Assembly: GCF_004210375.1 (NCBI RefSeq)
Contig: NC_134833.1
Span: 48,974,782-49,038,781 of the forward strand
Direction of reading: 5' to 3'
Source of the DNA: Tachypleus tridentatus
Lineage: Eukaryota > Arthropoda > Merostomata > Xiphosura > Limulidae
Length of the DNA: 64,000 nucleotides
Part shown: positions 1 to 12,047 of the stretch, in pieces
Numbering within the stretch: position 1 is the first letter of the stretch
Layout: the number at the start of each line of letters is the position of its first letter
The notes under the pieces: model-generated
The model's database searches: none
Seen by the model: the letters and a program-made list of their open reading frames with translations, nothing else
What the model was told of the DNA's origin: nothing
Program-made: the position numbers and the translations under genes

Positions 1-1344
1 ATTTCATTCACCAGGATTTAGTAATCTTTAATATAGTTCTGTTGTAACTTGAAAATCTTGGAAATGTTCGTGCTTGAAAGCTACCTGCTACAACGCCATG
101 CATAGAATAATTATTTTTGTGTAAAAATATGGGTTGATTAGATTATTAGAAAGGAGAGATGTTAATACACTAGTCAGTATAATGTAAAATAGAGCACAAC
201 GACATTATGAATAATGGCGTTGTGTTTGAACCATTGCTACTATTCCAACGGTCCAATAAAGGCGAAATGTTTTATGACATTTTAATGCTCAATATCTCCA
301 CTACTTTAAGCTTGAACGTAAACCTGCTAAATCCATGAAACCACCACTAATTTTTCAGGTGGCATGAGTGTAATGGTCATTTTTACACACCATAAATTTG
401 AAAAATTGGAAGCTTCTTTTGAAATTCACCTAAATTAACAAGAGTCAGCAATTTGGGAAAGATTAATGTAAGAGTATTTCAAACGTAATGAAAAATATGT
501 CACATGCGTTGTTGTCAGGTTTCTTAAAATCTGTTAAAGTTCCTTCCGCAAGATTCAGCTTTACTAACATTATCGTTGGTTTAAGTTATTAGAGTCTTAG
601 GTAATATATTTGGCTAGTTTGTCATCGTTCATGGTGTAACTTCGCTTTGAATAAAACGCTGAAATTTGACACTTACCACTAAATACAAAAAGGTCGTCAC
701 TAAGCAAACCTGTGGAAATCAATCAATGTATATGTTAACAAATGTTGGTAACAGTAAACTGATGAACACCAGTCACCGTAAATTCGAGTTGAAATTTTCG
801 ATATAACTAACAATTTAGAACTAAAAAAAACAATACTGTTATTGTTATTTGTCAGTAATTACAAAGAAGAAACTTTATTATAAGTTGAGTTCCATACGTT
901 AAAAAAATCAAATTATAACTACAGAAATGGCGTTACTTTTCAGTGTGGGATTATGATTGTTGACCACTGTGTAGCCTTGTGTCTAAATACAAAACAAATT
1001 TTAGAGACGTCTTGAATGGGCAACGAATAAAATTGTGTACAAGTTTTATAAACTAAAAAATGAATAGTATTTCGACAAAATTTTCTTGAATCAACATGCT
1101 TCAGAACAAGCTTTGTGGAAGGATGAATGATAATAAAAGCTGCTTTTGATTCTATTATAAATTTCAGTCGCTGAAACACACGTAGTAGTCTGTCATGCAT
1201 TAAGTACAAAAAACACCCTTGTTTACATACCACATGCTATTGATGGAGAAACTGAGGAAGAAACACATACAATAAATCACAACGGTATTCCTTTATTTAG
1301 TAAAAAGCAGAACTATAGCGATCATAAAGCATGGACATCAATGT
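1..1344. other. No gene seen
   Basis: AT-rich sequence without a supportable gene. A short hairpin lies at 195-224 (13-bp arms, one mismatch). Around 240-275 there is a stretch with AAAGGCGAAATGTTTTA that resembles a motif repeated at about 14285, 35210 and 49380 (see findings). Confidence 0.6.
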
Positions 1345-1605
1345 GAAAATATTTGAAAGGTCAAAAGCAAAGGAACCGTCAGTGTAAGTTTGAAAAAGGA
1401 ATACAAGAAAACAGGAGCTCAACCAAAAGAAAGAAGCGAAGAGTTAGATATGTGAGAGTGAATAAATAAACGGAGAAATGCAAAAGAAGAAAGCAATATG
1501 ATGCTAATAAGAAATAAAGCCTGTTTCTAAATTTACGTGTGATTGATAACCTGTAATAAAGTGCAATGTATTATGTTTACTGATGAAAATAAGTATACTC
1601 TAAAA
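1345..1605. repeat. Direct duplication, copy 1 (about 265 bp)
   Basis: This stretch is repeated in the same orientation at 2917-3186. Long runs match exactly, for example around AACGGAGAAATGCAAAAG and TTTACGTGTGATTGATAACC. The copies differ by scattered substitutions and by a 14-bp insertion near the end of the second copy. No coding potential is visible. The two copies are about 1.3 kb apart, with a SINE directly before the second. Confidence 0.9.
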
Positions 1606-2616
1606 TGTTCAAATTTTAGTTTCATGCTGTCATCAGGAACCTCGTTTTCAATGTCGTCAGAACGACTATTTCAAACCTGCCGTTTCAGTGATGTGGCCTT
1701 AAAACTGGCCATAAACCAACTAATGTCACTAAAGATTCTGTGTTTTTCATGTTTTAAGCATCTCTGTATGACAGTTTTGAAAAACAAAGAGCATGAACAT
1801 TAGAGGTTACAACATGTCACAGCTTCAGAGTTCAGTATTATTGACGAAATATTTATCGTCCTTACCACAAGCATACGTGTGTATTATGTTAGTTTTCGTA
1901 AATGTCTCATGTATCATTACATATACTTTGCAAGTAATGTGGTGATATACGCATGTGCTCCATGTTAAAGACGAGTCGGTTTGTTTGCAAATGATTGATT
2001 TTTGGTGACAATCGATAAAGTACCCATAATATTCACTCCATATGAACAAAGGTATTGTACAAAGTATCATACTGATTTGCTGGGAGATAGGGTGATGCCA
2101 AAAGTAAAGAAAACATCAATTATTTTTTTCTTTTTCATTATTTTATTATTCAATGAATTTTAGATTCAAAAACGAATCTTATTTGGATCTATCCTTTGAC
2201 TGTTATAAATGTTTTTTTATCTTAATGAAAAACAACGACAATGCTGGATAAAATAAGTTACTTAATTATGTCTTGTTTTCTGACTAGAATAAGCTCAAGT
2301 TGTGGCGCGACTCTTATGGTCTTCACTAGACTTGCAGTTCAGTTCATCATGTTCGAAAATATTACCATAAGCACTAGAGTATTTTTGGTAATTGTATATG
2401 TAATTTCGATGTTAAACAAGTGCTGTAAGTAGGTCTGTTGGATGTTGTTATGAAGTTTAAGAAACAACAGTTGAAATTAAGAAAGAAGTGACAAGGCAAC
2501 AAGCCTTTCTTTTTTCTAAATAATCCTAAGATTACAGTACTCTAAGTCTTTTAGATACTAATGGAGTGGATGGCCGCATTTCTAAGTTCAGTTGTAATGG
2601 AGACTACTAGTCCTCC
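1606..2616. other. No gene seen
   Basis: AT-rich spacer between the two copies of the duplication. Short open frames of 63-86 codons here have no recognisable motif and look like chance. Confidence 0.55.
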
Positions 2617-2625
2617 CTGTGATAC

Positions 2626-2906
2626 AAGCCCGGTATAGCCAGGTGGTTAAGGCACTCGACTTGTAATCTGAGGGTCGCGAGTTCGAATTCTCGTCACAGT
2701 AAACATGCTTGCCCTTTCATCCGTGGGGGCGTTATAATGTGACGGTCAATCCAACTATTCGTTTGTAAAAGAGTAACCCAAGAGTTGGCTGTGGGTGATG
2801 ATGACTAGCTGTCTTTTCTCTAGCCTTACACTGGTAAATTGGGGATGGCTATCGCAGATAGCCCTCGAGTAGCTTTAGGCGAAATTCAGAAAATAAACAA
2901 ACACGT
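2626..2906 (+). mobile_element. SINE-A (tRNA-derived SINE)
   Basis: Full-length copy of the window's commonest SINE. It starts with a tRNA-like head with an A box (TAGCCAGGTGG) and a B box (AGTTCGAATTC), continues through the conserved body (GGGGGCGTTATAATGTGACG) and ends in AAATAAACAAAC. Nine-base target-site duplications CTGTGATAC lie at 2617-2625 and 2907-2915, showing a retroposed insertion. The triplet in the anticodon position looks like CGT or its decayed form, so a threonine tRNA origin is possible but not certain. Confidence 0.9.
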
Positions 2907-2916
2907 CTGTGATACG

Positions 2917-3186
2917 GAAAATAGTTGAAAGGTCAGAAACAAAGGAACCGTCAGTGTAAGTTAGAAAAAAATACAAAAAACAGAAGCTCAACCAAAAGAA
3001 AGAAGGAAGAGTGAGATATGTGGGAGTGAATAAATAAACGGAGAAATGCAAAAGAAGAAAGCAATATAATGCCAATAAGAAATAAAGCCTGTTTCTAAAT
3101 TTACGTGTGATTGATAACCTGTAATAAAGTGCGATGTGTTATGTTTACTTTGAGTCAATTACTGATGAAAATAAGCATACTCTAAA
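2917..3186. repeat. Direct duplication, copy 2 (about 265 bp)
   Basis: Second copy of the block at 1345-1605. It begins immediately after the right-hand target-site duplication of the SINE at 2626-2906. It carries a 14-bp insertion (TTGAGTCAATTACT) flanked by ACT, absent from copy 1, which looks like replication slippage. Confidence 0.9.
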
Positions 3187-3770
3187 TAAAGTTGGATATA
3201 AAGAGGGAAAGTAAAACTTGGAAAGAAGGCCATTTTCCTTTTTGTTCTTACTTTGCCTATTTTGTTTTTGACAATGATCAGTTTATTTTTCCTGGTTATA
3301 AATTGTATAATTCATTGTTTAAGAGTAGACAATTAATGCTAACATGAATGACGATTGGGATTATTCACAAAATGTTAGTTGGTAAATAAGTGTAGACAAA
3401 TGGTATAATATGTAGTAGCAATTGTAAAATGATGAAATTTGTGAAGTTTTAATTGGGTTTCAAGTTATAATAATGGTTTTCTTTTACCCTTGATCTTAGC
3501 GAAAATAAGAAAACTGCGAGTGGTATTCGTGAAGGTTATGCTAATAATGATCTAAAGAATCGGTTAGAAATTAAACGCATAGAAATAGCACCTGCGAATA
3601 TATGCTCAGAAGTAGATGCTATGAAAGAATATTAAAACAAAACAAAACAGGAGCTTCAGATTTAGGACTGTATATAAGCAAGTCATGTTAATATAGTCTT
3701 AGAGTTGAACCTTAGGGTAACGAAGTTTCTTGAGTCTGTCCTAACTCTAGATGTGTGTATGTGTGTTATT
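3187..3770. other. No gene seen
   Basis: Nothing supportable. The right part may be 3' trailer of the minus-strand LINE fragment that follows, but I cannot fix that element's 3' end. Confidence 0.5.
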
Positions 3771-4017
3771 TCCTATCTAAGTATTCTAACTTGTATCTGA
3801 TGACGTAATAGCTTAGTATCAAAAAACATTTTTTGTCTTTTGGCCTGGAAAGACAACAAATCTGGTTGGTTGTTGTTTGGCATTTCATGGCCCAAAGCAA
3901 TTAGGCTATACGTGCCAAACATCCGGTGAAAAAATGAAAGTAAAGTAAAATTTGTAAAGAAAGGAATTACGTTAAAACAAAACAAGGTGTAATTTTTAAT
4001 TAAAAACTTAAATAGCG

Positions 4018-4783
4018 TTAAAAAGGCCAATGACCCTTGAAAAAACTAAAAACATTTTTAAAAAGGACAGTGTCGCCATCACCAGTGACATTGTCTCGCA
4101 TTAGGGGTAAACCTTGGAACAAAACATGTCTAAAATGATGCCGTCGTTGAGAGCCGTAACGACGGCATGACAGTAGAATGTGGACTTGTGTGACCTGAGT
4201 GTCACACAGACCACACATTGATGTATCAGTCCCAGATAAAAGAAAACGATGAGTTAAAAAAAACTTTGATCAATGCGTAGCCTAGCCAGGACAACTTCCT
4301 CCTTCCGATTCTACGGAAACAAGACGGTCAATGTCCAATACAGTGTTTTATCTGGAAGAGCTGGTTATCACGTTGCTCACTCCAAGTCGACTGCCAAATG
4401 GCGCGGAGCCGCGCCTTGAATACAGGACCACAGTCCATTTATGGAACAGGCTTAGCAGTGATAGCGTCAGAGCAGACAGGCTTAGCTGCGGTGTCAGGGA
4501 GCTCATTTCCGCGAATACCAACGTGGCATGGTACCCAGAAGAACCGGATAGAAGTAAACGTTAAATGAAATGGGCCAGTCGGTTTTTGAATATCGGCGAG
4601 AACAGGGTAAGAACTAATGTGAAGTAGAGAACTAATCGAGTCGGTATAAATAGTGTAGTTCGAGTGCTGCTCAGCTTCTATGTGATCCAGGGCAAGAGGA
4701 ATGGCGTACAGTTCGGCAGTGAACACAGAAACTGTAAAGGGGATTCTGTGGGCACAACAAATCTGAATTCTGAACAGATACAA
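4018..4783 (-). pseudogene. Non-LTR retrotransposon ORF2, 3' fragment (RNase H and C-terminal region)
   Basis: Read on the minus strand this is the 3' end of a LINE polymerase gene. The first part shows RNase H features: FTAELYAI (second acidic residue), IYTDSISSL (third, D) and FFWVPCHVGIRGNELPD (H and final D). Downstream in the same frame come THRFLLSGTD and then C-G-L-C, the C-terminal cysteine motif of arthropod LINEs, followed by a conserved tail ending near 4018. In-frame stops at about 4435 and 4330 break it, so it is not functional. The reverse transcriptase and endonuclease parts are missing beyond 4783, which is ordinary 5' truncation. RNase H points to the I/Jockey/R1-like groups; I cannot assign the clade. 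The open frame at 3773-4030 is probably the element's 3' trailer. Confidence 0.8.
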
Positions 4784-5274
4784 CTATAAGTTAGTAACAA
4801 AAAAACATGTCGGCAACTCTTCAACACACATTGATGCATAAGTTGTTCTGGTTATGGATAAACGGTTAATTACTGTATGGTTGTTCGTTTATCGTCAATG
4901 CATGCTTGACCTTTTCAAAAGCATAGTTTACAAAACTATCACATTAAACAGAAAATATTGTTAAGAAATTATGATTGTTTTTGAAAATTTCCCAAACTTT
5001 TAAAGGCACATGACAAAGTCAGACTTCTAAAATATAGTTATTATGAATCATATACTCCAGTTGAAAAATATCTCCGAAAATTAATTGGATGTTTGATTTG
5101 AAGTATTTTTTATCCATCTTTGATGAAATATATAACTTTTTTTAAAAAAGAAACCAATACTCTTTAAGATATCCATACTGATACTTCTACACTCAATATA
5201 TGTTGTCACAACAATGGATTCCTAAGATTTTTAAATCAAAATGTGTGAGGTCACAGATTTACTATTATATTTAT
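4784..5274. other. No gene seen
   Basis: AT-rich spacer between the LINE fragment and the first LTR-like repeat. Nothing supportable. Confidence 0.5.
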
Positions 5275-6076
5275 TGTAATATTGATGTTTCTTTTAGTTA
5301 AATATATATTTAGAGATGGATGTAGCCGACGCTGTTAAATGTGTATTACGAAAGCCCTGCCTATTCTCTCAATTTGTAGATGATTCTCGAGCGTAAGAAT
5401 TAACAATATACAATTTGTGTATGTAAAATGCTAGTGATTTCCAATATTACTGTCTATTGATTTTTCAAAATCTCTCTTTAAAGTTTATAAAAGATAACCA
5501 GTGCAATGAGGAGAAACAGTTTTATATATTGTAGATGGTTTGCTACAATAAGTATTCTATAAGCCTCGAAAGTCATATCTGTGATAAACGCTTATTATAC
5601 GGAAAACTACAGATATTTGAACAAGAGCGTATATACATTTTTGGAATAACACAAATCATTTAACTTCAGACATTAGTACTTCTACGAGGACATTGCATAT
5701 TTTCGTTGGCGAAAAATATTGAAGTAACTAGCTAGCTTACCAGTCAAGTAAAGTGTACTTGACAATCAATATAGAATTAATTAGCGAAGCGTGCATTGTC
5801 GATAAAATATCAGTTTCACATCTGATAAAAACTCAGCACTGTTTGTAAGTTTATAAAACTTTTATATACAAATTATTATTTGTAATAGTATATTAAAATA
5901 TATTTGTGTTAAGAAAGAAAATTGTGTGTATCAGTCTCGTTGGCAAATATCATAAATTTGCTATACATTGAGATTCAATTAACTTTTAAATGTAAATTCC
6001 AGCTTCCGTTTATTAGAAATCCTAATACGTAACAATAAATCAGAGACTCGTTCGAAATTGATTATAGTACGTAACA
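5275..6076 (-). mobile_element. Solo-LTR-like repeat, copy A
   Basis: Minus-strand copy of an 800-865 bp repeat also present at 17005-17851 and 39833-40697. On the minus strand it begins TGTTACG and ends ATTACA, like the other two. Shared landmarks include a block around TATCTGTAGTTTTC, the AATAAGCG block, and AGAATCATCTACAAAT near the 3' end. TG...CA-type ends, length and lack of coding sequence suit a solo long terminal repeat. No matching target-site duplication is visible here (ATGA against TTAT), so this is the oldest or most rearranged copy. Confidence 0.6.
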
Positions 6077-6341
6077 ATGAGTTGTATTGTCGCCTTTCAG
6101 AATATTTCAAAAACACTAAATCAAGCTAATGCTCAGTGTCTATTTCACAAAAGATATCATGAAGCAAATTTTACAAATGTGAACAGGCATATGCTAATGG
6201 AAATCCTATGATACTCAAATGATATATCAAACAAAACAAACGGAACTCGTGTCTTCTTCTCAACAGAATTACTAATATACTTTCAACGTATCTGTTATTT
6301 TCTGTGATTAGAACAATCAGTAATGACGTACGAACACCATG

Positions 6342-6462
6342 ATTTGTTTATTTTTGACGTAAAGCTACTCAATAGGCTACGTGCCCTCTGTCCAACCCAG
6401 GAAATTGAACTCAATATTTTATCATTTAACTTAGTAAACTTATCGCTGAACCACGGGAAGTT
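6342..6462 (-). mobile_element. SINE-B, decayed
   Basis: Minus-strand relic of the second SINE family. The order of blocks matches better copies at 50658 and 49008: AAAGCTACTCAATAGGCTA (tail), CTCTGTCCAACCCAGG (middle), then GCTGAACCACGGG (tRNA-like head). Heavily mutated. Confidence 0.55.
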
Positions 6463-8059
6463 AAATATTATTAAATCAACATGTCAAAACAAAATTTGAA
6501 ATTTTGGACGGATTGATTGAGTCGTTTTTAACGATTATCTTTTAATCTCGTAAAAACTACTGAAGAGCGCAAAAAATCTTCTGAAGATAAACAAGAAACA
6601 AAGTTGTATTAATATTTTATGTGGTATAAAGTGTAATGAAAGGTATTTCTCAGGAACATTTCAAAGAGCATTTTTAATCATAGCACTTGTAGGATAAAGA
6701 AAAATGTTGAACTGCAATCGTTAATGTTTTTCTCGTGCAGATGTTATGTCACCATGCATCAATCAAGTGGTTGTTATTAAGATTCATTTTGAAATTTATC
6801 TATTAGCCTGAAAGAATTTGTTTCACCGTAAAATAAATGAATTTCCCTATAACTTTATTAAACAGCTAATGGCTGAAAAACAAAATTTAATTCAGAGTAG
6901 ATTGTAAAAGAATGTCTTGGTTTGATCTGTAGCAAACCGTAACGCTCTTTTGCAAAGGTTAAGATGCATATATAGTTGAGGTTTGAGATTATTCTTCTGT
7001 GTATACAGTCGTGCTGCTAAAATTTTTGAAATACGTTTAATTATTATTGATAAACATTAATATCTTCTGGAATACTTCTTTATCTGTCAGTATTCAATAT
7101 CATTTTGACTTATTAAAATGATTTAAGTTAAGTTTTAACACAGTTGCAATTAAATAGTGTATCTAATAATATTGACTAATTGTAGTAAATAAGCACCGTA
7201 TTACACAGAACATATAACGTATCGTACACAAACACAAGGCCAGACATTATCCAGGACGAGAAGAAAGCGTGACACTTATTACTAAATACTTATAAATTGA
7301 AGAAGAACTCAGCGAGTTCAAGCAGTAGTGATGTTATCAGAGCATTGGTATATATTTTTTATTATTATTTATATGTGTAAGTCACAAATAAGAAAGTACT
7401 ATTATTGTGTTTTTTAGCCCAAAATGAAAGTCCTACAAACTTCAACTTGTGTTGAGTTTTGCTTTTTGACTAAGTAATTATCTTTTGTAGTTTCGTTTAA
7501 TTGACAATTAATAATTTACAAAAGAGAGAAATCGGTAAAACATATATGCTGTAATTATAAAAAAACAATTGTTAAATAAATTAAGATACAATGTGATGAT
7601 GAAAGACGTTTTAATTGTGGTGGTCTTTATATCAAGCTGTGACACCTTTAAAACTGCCTCTTGTTTTGCTTTCTTATATATTTGACTGTTCTTTAGATAT
7701 CCAAACGTTGTTTTGAACATTATGTTTGTCTGATTGGCTTCCTAGGCCTTTTCGTTTTTGTTCAACATACAAAACATCAAAATGCTAAAAATTGTGCCTT
7801 GAGGTTTAAAACAAAGTCAGGTTTCAGCCACGCTTGAAGTGAATGAACATTAAGTTGCTGAAGTCATGAACAATCGTATAACTTAGATATAATATCTAAC
7901 GTGAAAGATTCTTGACGTTTATTTATATCGTAGTTTAGGGTTTTTGTTTTATAAATAGATTATTAGAAAATTCTAGAATCAAATTTATTTCATTTTCTTT
8001 TCCACGGAGCAAAATGACGCTCTCTCAGTCGTCTTTATAATAACACTATGTAACACAAC
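6463..8059. other. No gene seen
   Basis: AT-rich sequence with only short chance open frames. I recognise no element here. Confidence 0.5.
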
Positions 8060-8180
8060 TTTTGTTCCTGGATATTATGTGTTATTTCTTAATTGCTTTT
8101 GTTGTAAAAGTACAGAAATTGGCCATTATTCCCTTCAAACTTTGCTTTTGTGACCTGAACAATGAAATTTAGAAACTAAC
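8060..8180. repeat. Block shared with 20405-20525
   Basis: About 100 bp that also occurs at 20405-20525 in the same orientation; the clearest run is TTCAAACTTTGCTTTTGTGA followed by CCTG. It lies just downstream of the decayed transposase on the minus strand (8254-9030), so it is probably the untranslated 3' end of that element. The second copy lies directly beside the second hAT element. Confidence 0.65.
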
Positions 8181-8253
8181 CTATTTTCTATGTAAAAATG
8201 GGCAAATTTGTACATTTTCGTTTACATAAGGTATGAATAAAACAACATATGAA

Positions 8254-9030
8254 TCAAGATTTACATGCATTTATACTAAAGTTATATAAAAATGAACAAA
8301 AGTGTTTAAAAGTGAGTAGTTTTTTGAGATTTGCGAGTGAATGTAAATCACTTTCACGTATCAGCCCCTAAATATAGTCTCCAATCATGTTTTTGTTATA
8401 CGCTTCTTCGCAGCGGCGTTCAAAGTCCAGTATATCTTGGTGGAAGCGCCCGCCTTGCTCTTCTGAGTATGCTCCAATGTTCTCCTTGAATTTATCAAGA
8501 TGAGCATCAAGGATATCGAGTTTCAGGGATATCCTGCAGCCCATTTTGCAGCAGTTCTTCATTAAAGCCTCAAACAGTTCCACATAATCTTCGGTCTTGT
8601 GACTGCCCAAGAAGCTCCGAACCACTGCGACAAACCTGCCACAAGCTTTTTTTCCCTTTCTACTGAGCTTCTTGGGGAATTCTGTGCACTTCAGGATCTT
8701 CTTTACTTGTGGTCCAACGAAGACACCAGCTTAAACCTTTGCCTCAAACAGCTGAGGGAAGTACTTGAAGGCTGCAGACCCCTTATCAAGAGCTGTGACA
8801 AATTGTGTCATGAGACCCAGTTTTATGTGCAATGGTGGGAGCAACACCTTCTTTGGGTCCACTAGTGGCTTACACTTGACATTGTGCCTCCCTACAGAGA
8901 ACTAGGTCCCTTGTGGCCAGTGCTTCCTGTTGTAGTGTGCTACGGTGTCCCTGCTGTCCCAAAGGCAAAGATAATATGGAAACTTGATAAAGCCTCCTTG
9001 GATAGGTTTACGTGTTCACTTAGGCAGCTA
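8254..9030 (-). pseudogene. Decayed transposase of the QGERFHQD family (C-terminal half)
   Basis: A nearly continuous minus-strand frame from about 9030 to 8254 matches, block by block, the protein encoded at 28785-30487. Visible blocks in order: GGFIKFPYYLCLWDSRD (the C-x2-C block with its first cysteine changed to tyrosine), LLPPLHIKLGLM, FVAVVRSFLGSHKTEDY, AHLDKFKENIGAYSEEQGG and RFHQDILDFERRCEE. In-frame stops fall where conserved tryptophan or other residues are expected (for example at 8376-8378, before GLIRES). The N-terminal half is absent, and a hAT element sits 130 bp away on that side. It belongs to a different subfamily from the 28.5-kb copy. I recognise the family as widespread in arthropod genomes, usually without a functional name. 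Confidence 0.8.
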
Positions 9031-9080
9031 GAACTAACCTGAGGCGGTGAGCCCCTGTATATATATATATTACTATGGAA

Positions 9081-9159
9081 GTTCTACAACATTCTAGAAA
9101 ATCCTTGTAAGTTCTACAACATTCTAGAAAATTCTCGTGATTTCTACAACATTTCAGAA
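9081..9159. repeat. 30-bp tandem repeat, 2.6 copies
   Basis: Units at 9081, 9111 and 9141 share TTCTACAACATT followed by YTAGAA-type sequence. The array ends exactly where the hAT element begins. The motif TTCTAGAA within it matches the sequence next to the other hAT copy (20601-20608). Confidence 0.85.
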
Positions 9160-11508
9160 CAGTGGTTCTTAACCTTGTTGGAGGTATTGAACACCAGAAG
9201 TTTCGTACTTGCATTCACTGAACCCTTCGTAACTCGAAAAATAAAATAATATTTTTTCAAATTCAAAACATAAGTAGATATTTTATCAGTGCACAAAATG
9301 AACCATGCATCGGGTGCACACAATATCACTGTGTTCAAAGAACAAAACCAACAAAACATGAAATTCACACAAAAACAAAACTCAATGAATATTTACTACA
9401 AATCAATGTGACTTTTGTTGTTGCCTTTCAGAGACAAGTTCAGAAATGCGCGGCTTCACCTTGGCAAGTGCCATTCTCATATCATTTTCGCAACAAGGTC
9501 TGTTCCTTTTCTTCGTTTTTATGTCTACCATCCTCGAAAAGGATTGCTCGCAAAGATACGTTGTAACATACGATATGAGTATCTCAAGGGTTTTCTTAGC
9601 AATAAGAGGGTACGCTACGATTTGGTGAAACCAAAACGTTGAGAGCATTGTTGTTCTGAAAAGTTGCTGTTGAATCTGGCTCTGCTGAAGTTCAATGATT
9701 TCGTCGAGGTATTCATCATTGACATTTGCTGTCGCAACACTGAACGTGAACGGCTGTCTCATTCATGCTGGATATGACTCTCTGATGGGGAAGTATCCGT
9801 CGACGGACTTTGCGAGCTCATCTAAGTGCATGGCAATTGCTTGCTTCAGTTCCCCGGGTACAGAAATGTCTCCAATTTCAAACACATCTTCGATTTTACT
9901 TACACAGTCGTCCAGCAGGGGAAAGTTTGCGAAGTTATCATTCTCTGTTCGTCGTTTCCATAACGGTAGCTTTTTTTGAAAAGCCTTCAGGTTTTCTTCC
10001 ACTTCGATGATGTTGATTCCACCGAACTGCATCTGTTGATTGAGATGATTGAGAGCATTGAAGATATCGGCCATGTACGCCAAAATGAGAATGAACTTAG
10101 ATATTTTGAAGCAATCTGCATGACAATGTTGACGCTCTCGCAAAAATAGGGCTAATTCCACATGCATGGCAAAAACACGATTCAGTACCTTTCCCCGGGA
10201 TATCCACCGAACGTTAAAATGGTACAGAAGTACCTCGAATTCAGAGCCCATTTCATTACACAGCTCTTTGAAGATGCGGTGCTTCAGGGCACTATTTCGC
10301 ACAAGGTTCACACATTCCACTATAATTTGTAATACTTCTGCCAGTTTTGAAGGCAAGGTTTTTGTTTTCAATACATGCCTGTGCAGAACATAGTGCGTTA
10401 CAATGATGTGTGGTGCATCGGCTTTCACCAGCGCACCAAAACCAGAGTTTCGTCCCAGCATGACTGGAGCTTCATCCGAACAAACTGCAGAAACCATATC
10501 CCACGAAAAATCGTTGTCTCTGCAGAAGTCATCCAAAAGTTTCTTCACGTCGGCTGCCTTAGTTGTTGTAGTAAGAAGCTTACAAAATAAAAAATCTTTT
10601 TTTATCTCGTTGTTCTTCACATAGCGCACAAATACAACAATGTGGCTTAGATTGGAAACGTCAGTGATCTCGTGAAGTTAAAGACTGAATTTTGCTGGGC
10701 TTGAAATCAGATCTACAACTACTTGAGCTAAGACGTCATCGCTAATGTCATCTATTCTGCTGCTGATGGTGTCATTTGAAAGAGGAATTTGGATAACTTA
10801 TTTTCAGTAACTTTTCCCAGCATGATATTCGTCATCTTCAACGCAGCTGGTTTTACGGGTGCTTCACCAATGGTGTGTGGTTTGCCCTGCTTTGCGATCA
10901 AGTACGCAACTTCGTACGATGCTGTGAGGATCGGTTTGTCGATGGGTACAAAGCCGAGAACAGGCAAAGTAGCCTTTTCATCAAACCTGGCTCTCTTTAC
11001 TTTGCATTCAGCAAGCGTTGTATTCTTGTATTTCCCATCTCCATGCAGCTTTAGAGAGTGTTCTCTTCGTTTTGCCGGTGTTAGACTATAATTGCTCAAC
11101 TTGGCATTGCAAATCATGCATTGAGGACGCTGACTTCCATCATGTTTCGTTATACGCGTCAATTCATATTGTACGTATTCGTCCGATCACTTTCTGTTTT
11201 TGCTCGACATAGTTAGTATGAAGGGATTGAAAGATTAGGAAAAAATCACAAATGACGCACGATTACTGCAGTCACAAGTCGACTGCTAAGCGCACGAAGT
11301 TCCCTGCAGCACAGATATTAAGACCAAGTCATGTGACGTGATCAGCCGCAGCCAATGATGGCCAAGTGGAGCACGACGTCACGAATCATACGAGTGGGGT
11401 GAATGGAATGGACACACACACAGTATGTGTGTCTTGACCTCCGCCGAGTACATGAGACTGACTCACGGTACATCTGGGGTTCGATTGAACCCAGGTTAAG
11501 AAACACTG
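9160..11508 (-). mobile_element. hAT (Buster/ZBED5-like) transposon, copy 1
   Basis: A complete-length 2349-bp element. Terminal inverted repeats are CAGTGGTTCTTAACC at the left and, on the other strand, CAGTGTTTCTTAACC at the right. It carries a broken hAT transposase gene on the minus strand. The flanking 8-mers (9152-9159 and 11509-11516) do not match, so the target-site duplication has decayed or one side was rearranged. It is nearly identical to the element at 20609-22952 and lies in the opposite orientation. Confidence 0.92.
9403..11210 (-). pseudogene. hAT transposase, BED finger plus hATC (ZBED5-like), broken
   Basis: The protein would start at the ATG at 11210. A BED zinc finger (C-x2-C, then H-x4-H; QCMICN and LREHSLKLH in the other copy) is followed by the hAT catalytic core and a C-terminal hATC dimerisation domain, with LCEQSFSRM and KKRNRPCCENDMRMALA visible near 9500-9560. 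Disabling changes: stop at 11187-11189 in place of Trp8 (private to this copy); a one-base deletion near 10790; TAA at 10678-10680; TGA at 9763-9765. The last three are shared with the copy at 20907. The segment 9766-10629 is otherwise open for 288 codons and includes CSDEAPVMLG and LHRHVLKTKTLPSKL. The product resembles ZBED5/FAM200-type domesticated hAT genes, but this is a transposon copy, not a host gene. Confidence 0.9.
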
Positions 11509-11932
11509 TTATAACGTTACCTTAATATCAATATCGTCGAGGTGAGTAAAAATGTCGTTATTTGACGGGAAAACAGAAAAATTAGACCATCGATTGGTTT
11601 ATCTTAGCTTACTGCGAAAGCTCCAGTAAATTTTGTAATCATTTATGATTATCTTTTTTATTTATTTGTTATTTGATATAAAGTAACTTAAAACATTTCA
11701 TTTTGGTTATATAGAGGGGCTTGGGTTACTATCTAGTGTTGAAAAGCTTCCTCTAGGCTTAGGCATACAACCAAAAATTGAGAAAACTACTCAAAACACT
11801 ATTAAAAGGAAGTATTACCGTTACATTTTATGTTGTTGCATACAAACCAACTTAGAACATCAAAAATCTAAGATTTACCAAACGTCCATAAAAACACAAT
11901 AATCTTATGTCCAATTATGTTTTTTAACTTTC
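11509..11932. other. No gene seen
   Basis: AT-rich spacer between the hAT element and a SINE. Nothing supportable. Confidence 0.5.
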
Positions 11933-12047
11933 GCCCCCAGCTAGTACAGCGGTATGTTTCCGGATTTACAATCGGCGGTTCGATTCCACTCTATGGGTTT
12001 AGCAGATAGCCTAATGTAACTTTGCTATAAGAAAAAAAACACACACT
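11933..12047 (+). mobile_element. SINE-C (short tRNA-like SINE)
   Basis: About 115 bp starting GCCCCCAGCTAGTACAGCGG (A-box-like), with GCGGTTCGATTCC (B box), then AGCAGATAGCC and CTTTGCTATAAG, ending in A-rich ACACAC. A second copy lies at 60472-60597. The tail block is related to those of SINE-A and SINE-B. Confidence 0.75.

Noticed and set aside
2626..2700. tRNA gene candidates at each SINE head
   Set aside because: A and B boxes are present, but anticodon stems mispair and each continues into the SINE body with target-site duplications, so these are retroposed SINEs, not tRNA genes.
4138..4168. 11-bp perfect hairpin ATGCCGTCGTT...AACGACGGCAT
   Set aside because: It falls inside the LINE coding sequence and arises from the codons of an Arg/His-rich stretch; no sign of a terminator or regulatory role.
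8599..8865. 88-codon plus-strand frame
   Set aside because: It is antisense to the decayed transposase at 8254-9030, whose minus-strand blocks are recognisable.
9403..11210. A domesticated ZBED5-like host gene
   Set aside because: The locus has transposon inverted ends, several stops and a frameshift, and a near-identical second copy; nothing suggests selection on the protein.
9415..11212. Plus-strand open frames of 60-100 codons inside the first hAT copy, and matching minus-strand frames in the second copy (20993-22424)
   Set aside because: They are antisense shadows of the transposase reading frame; their sequence is dictated by the other strand.
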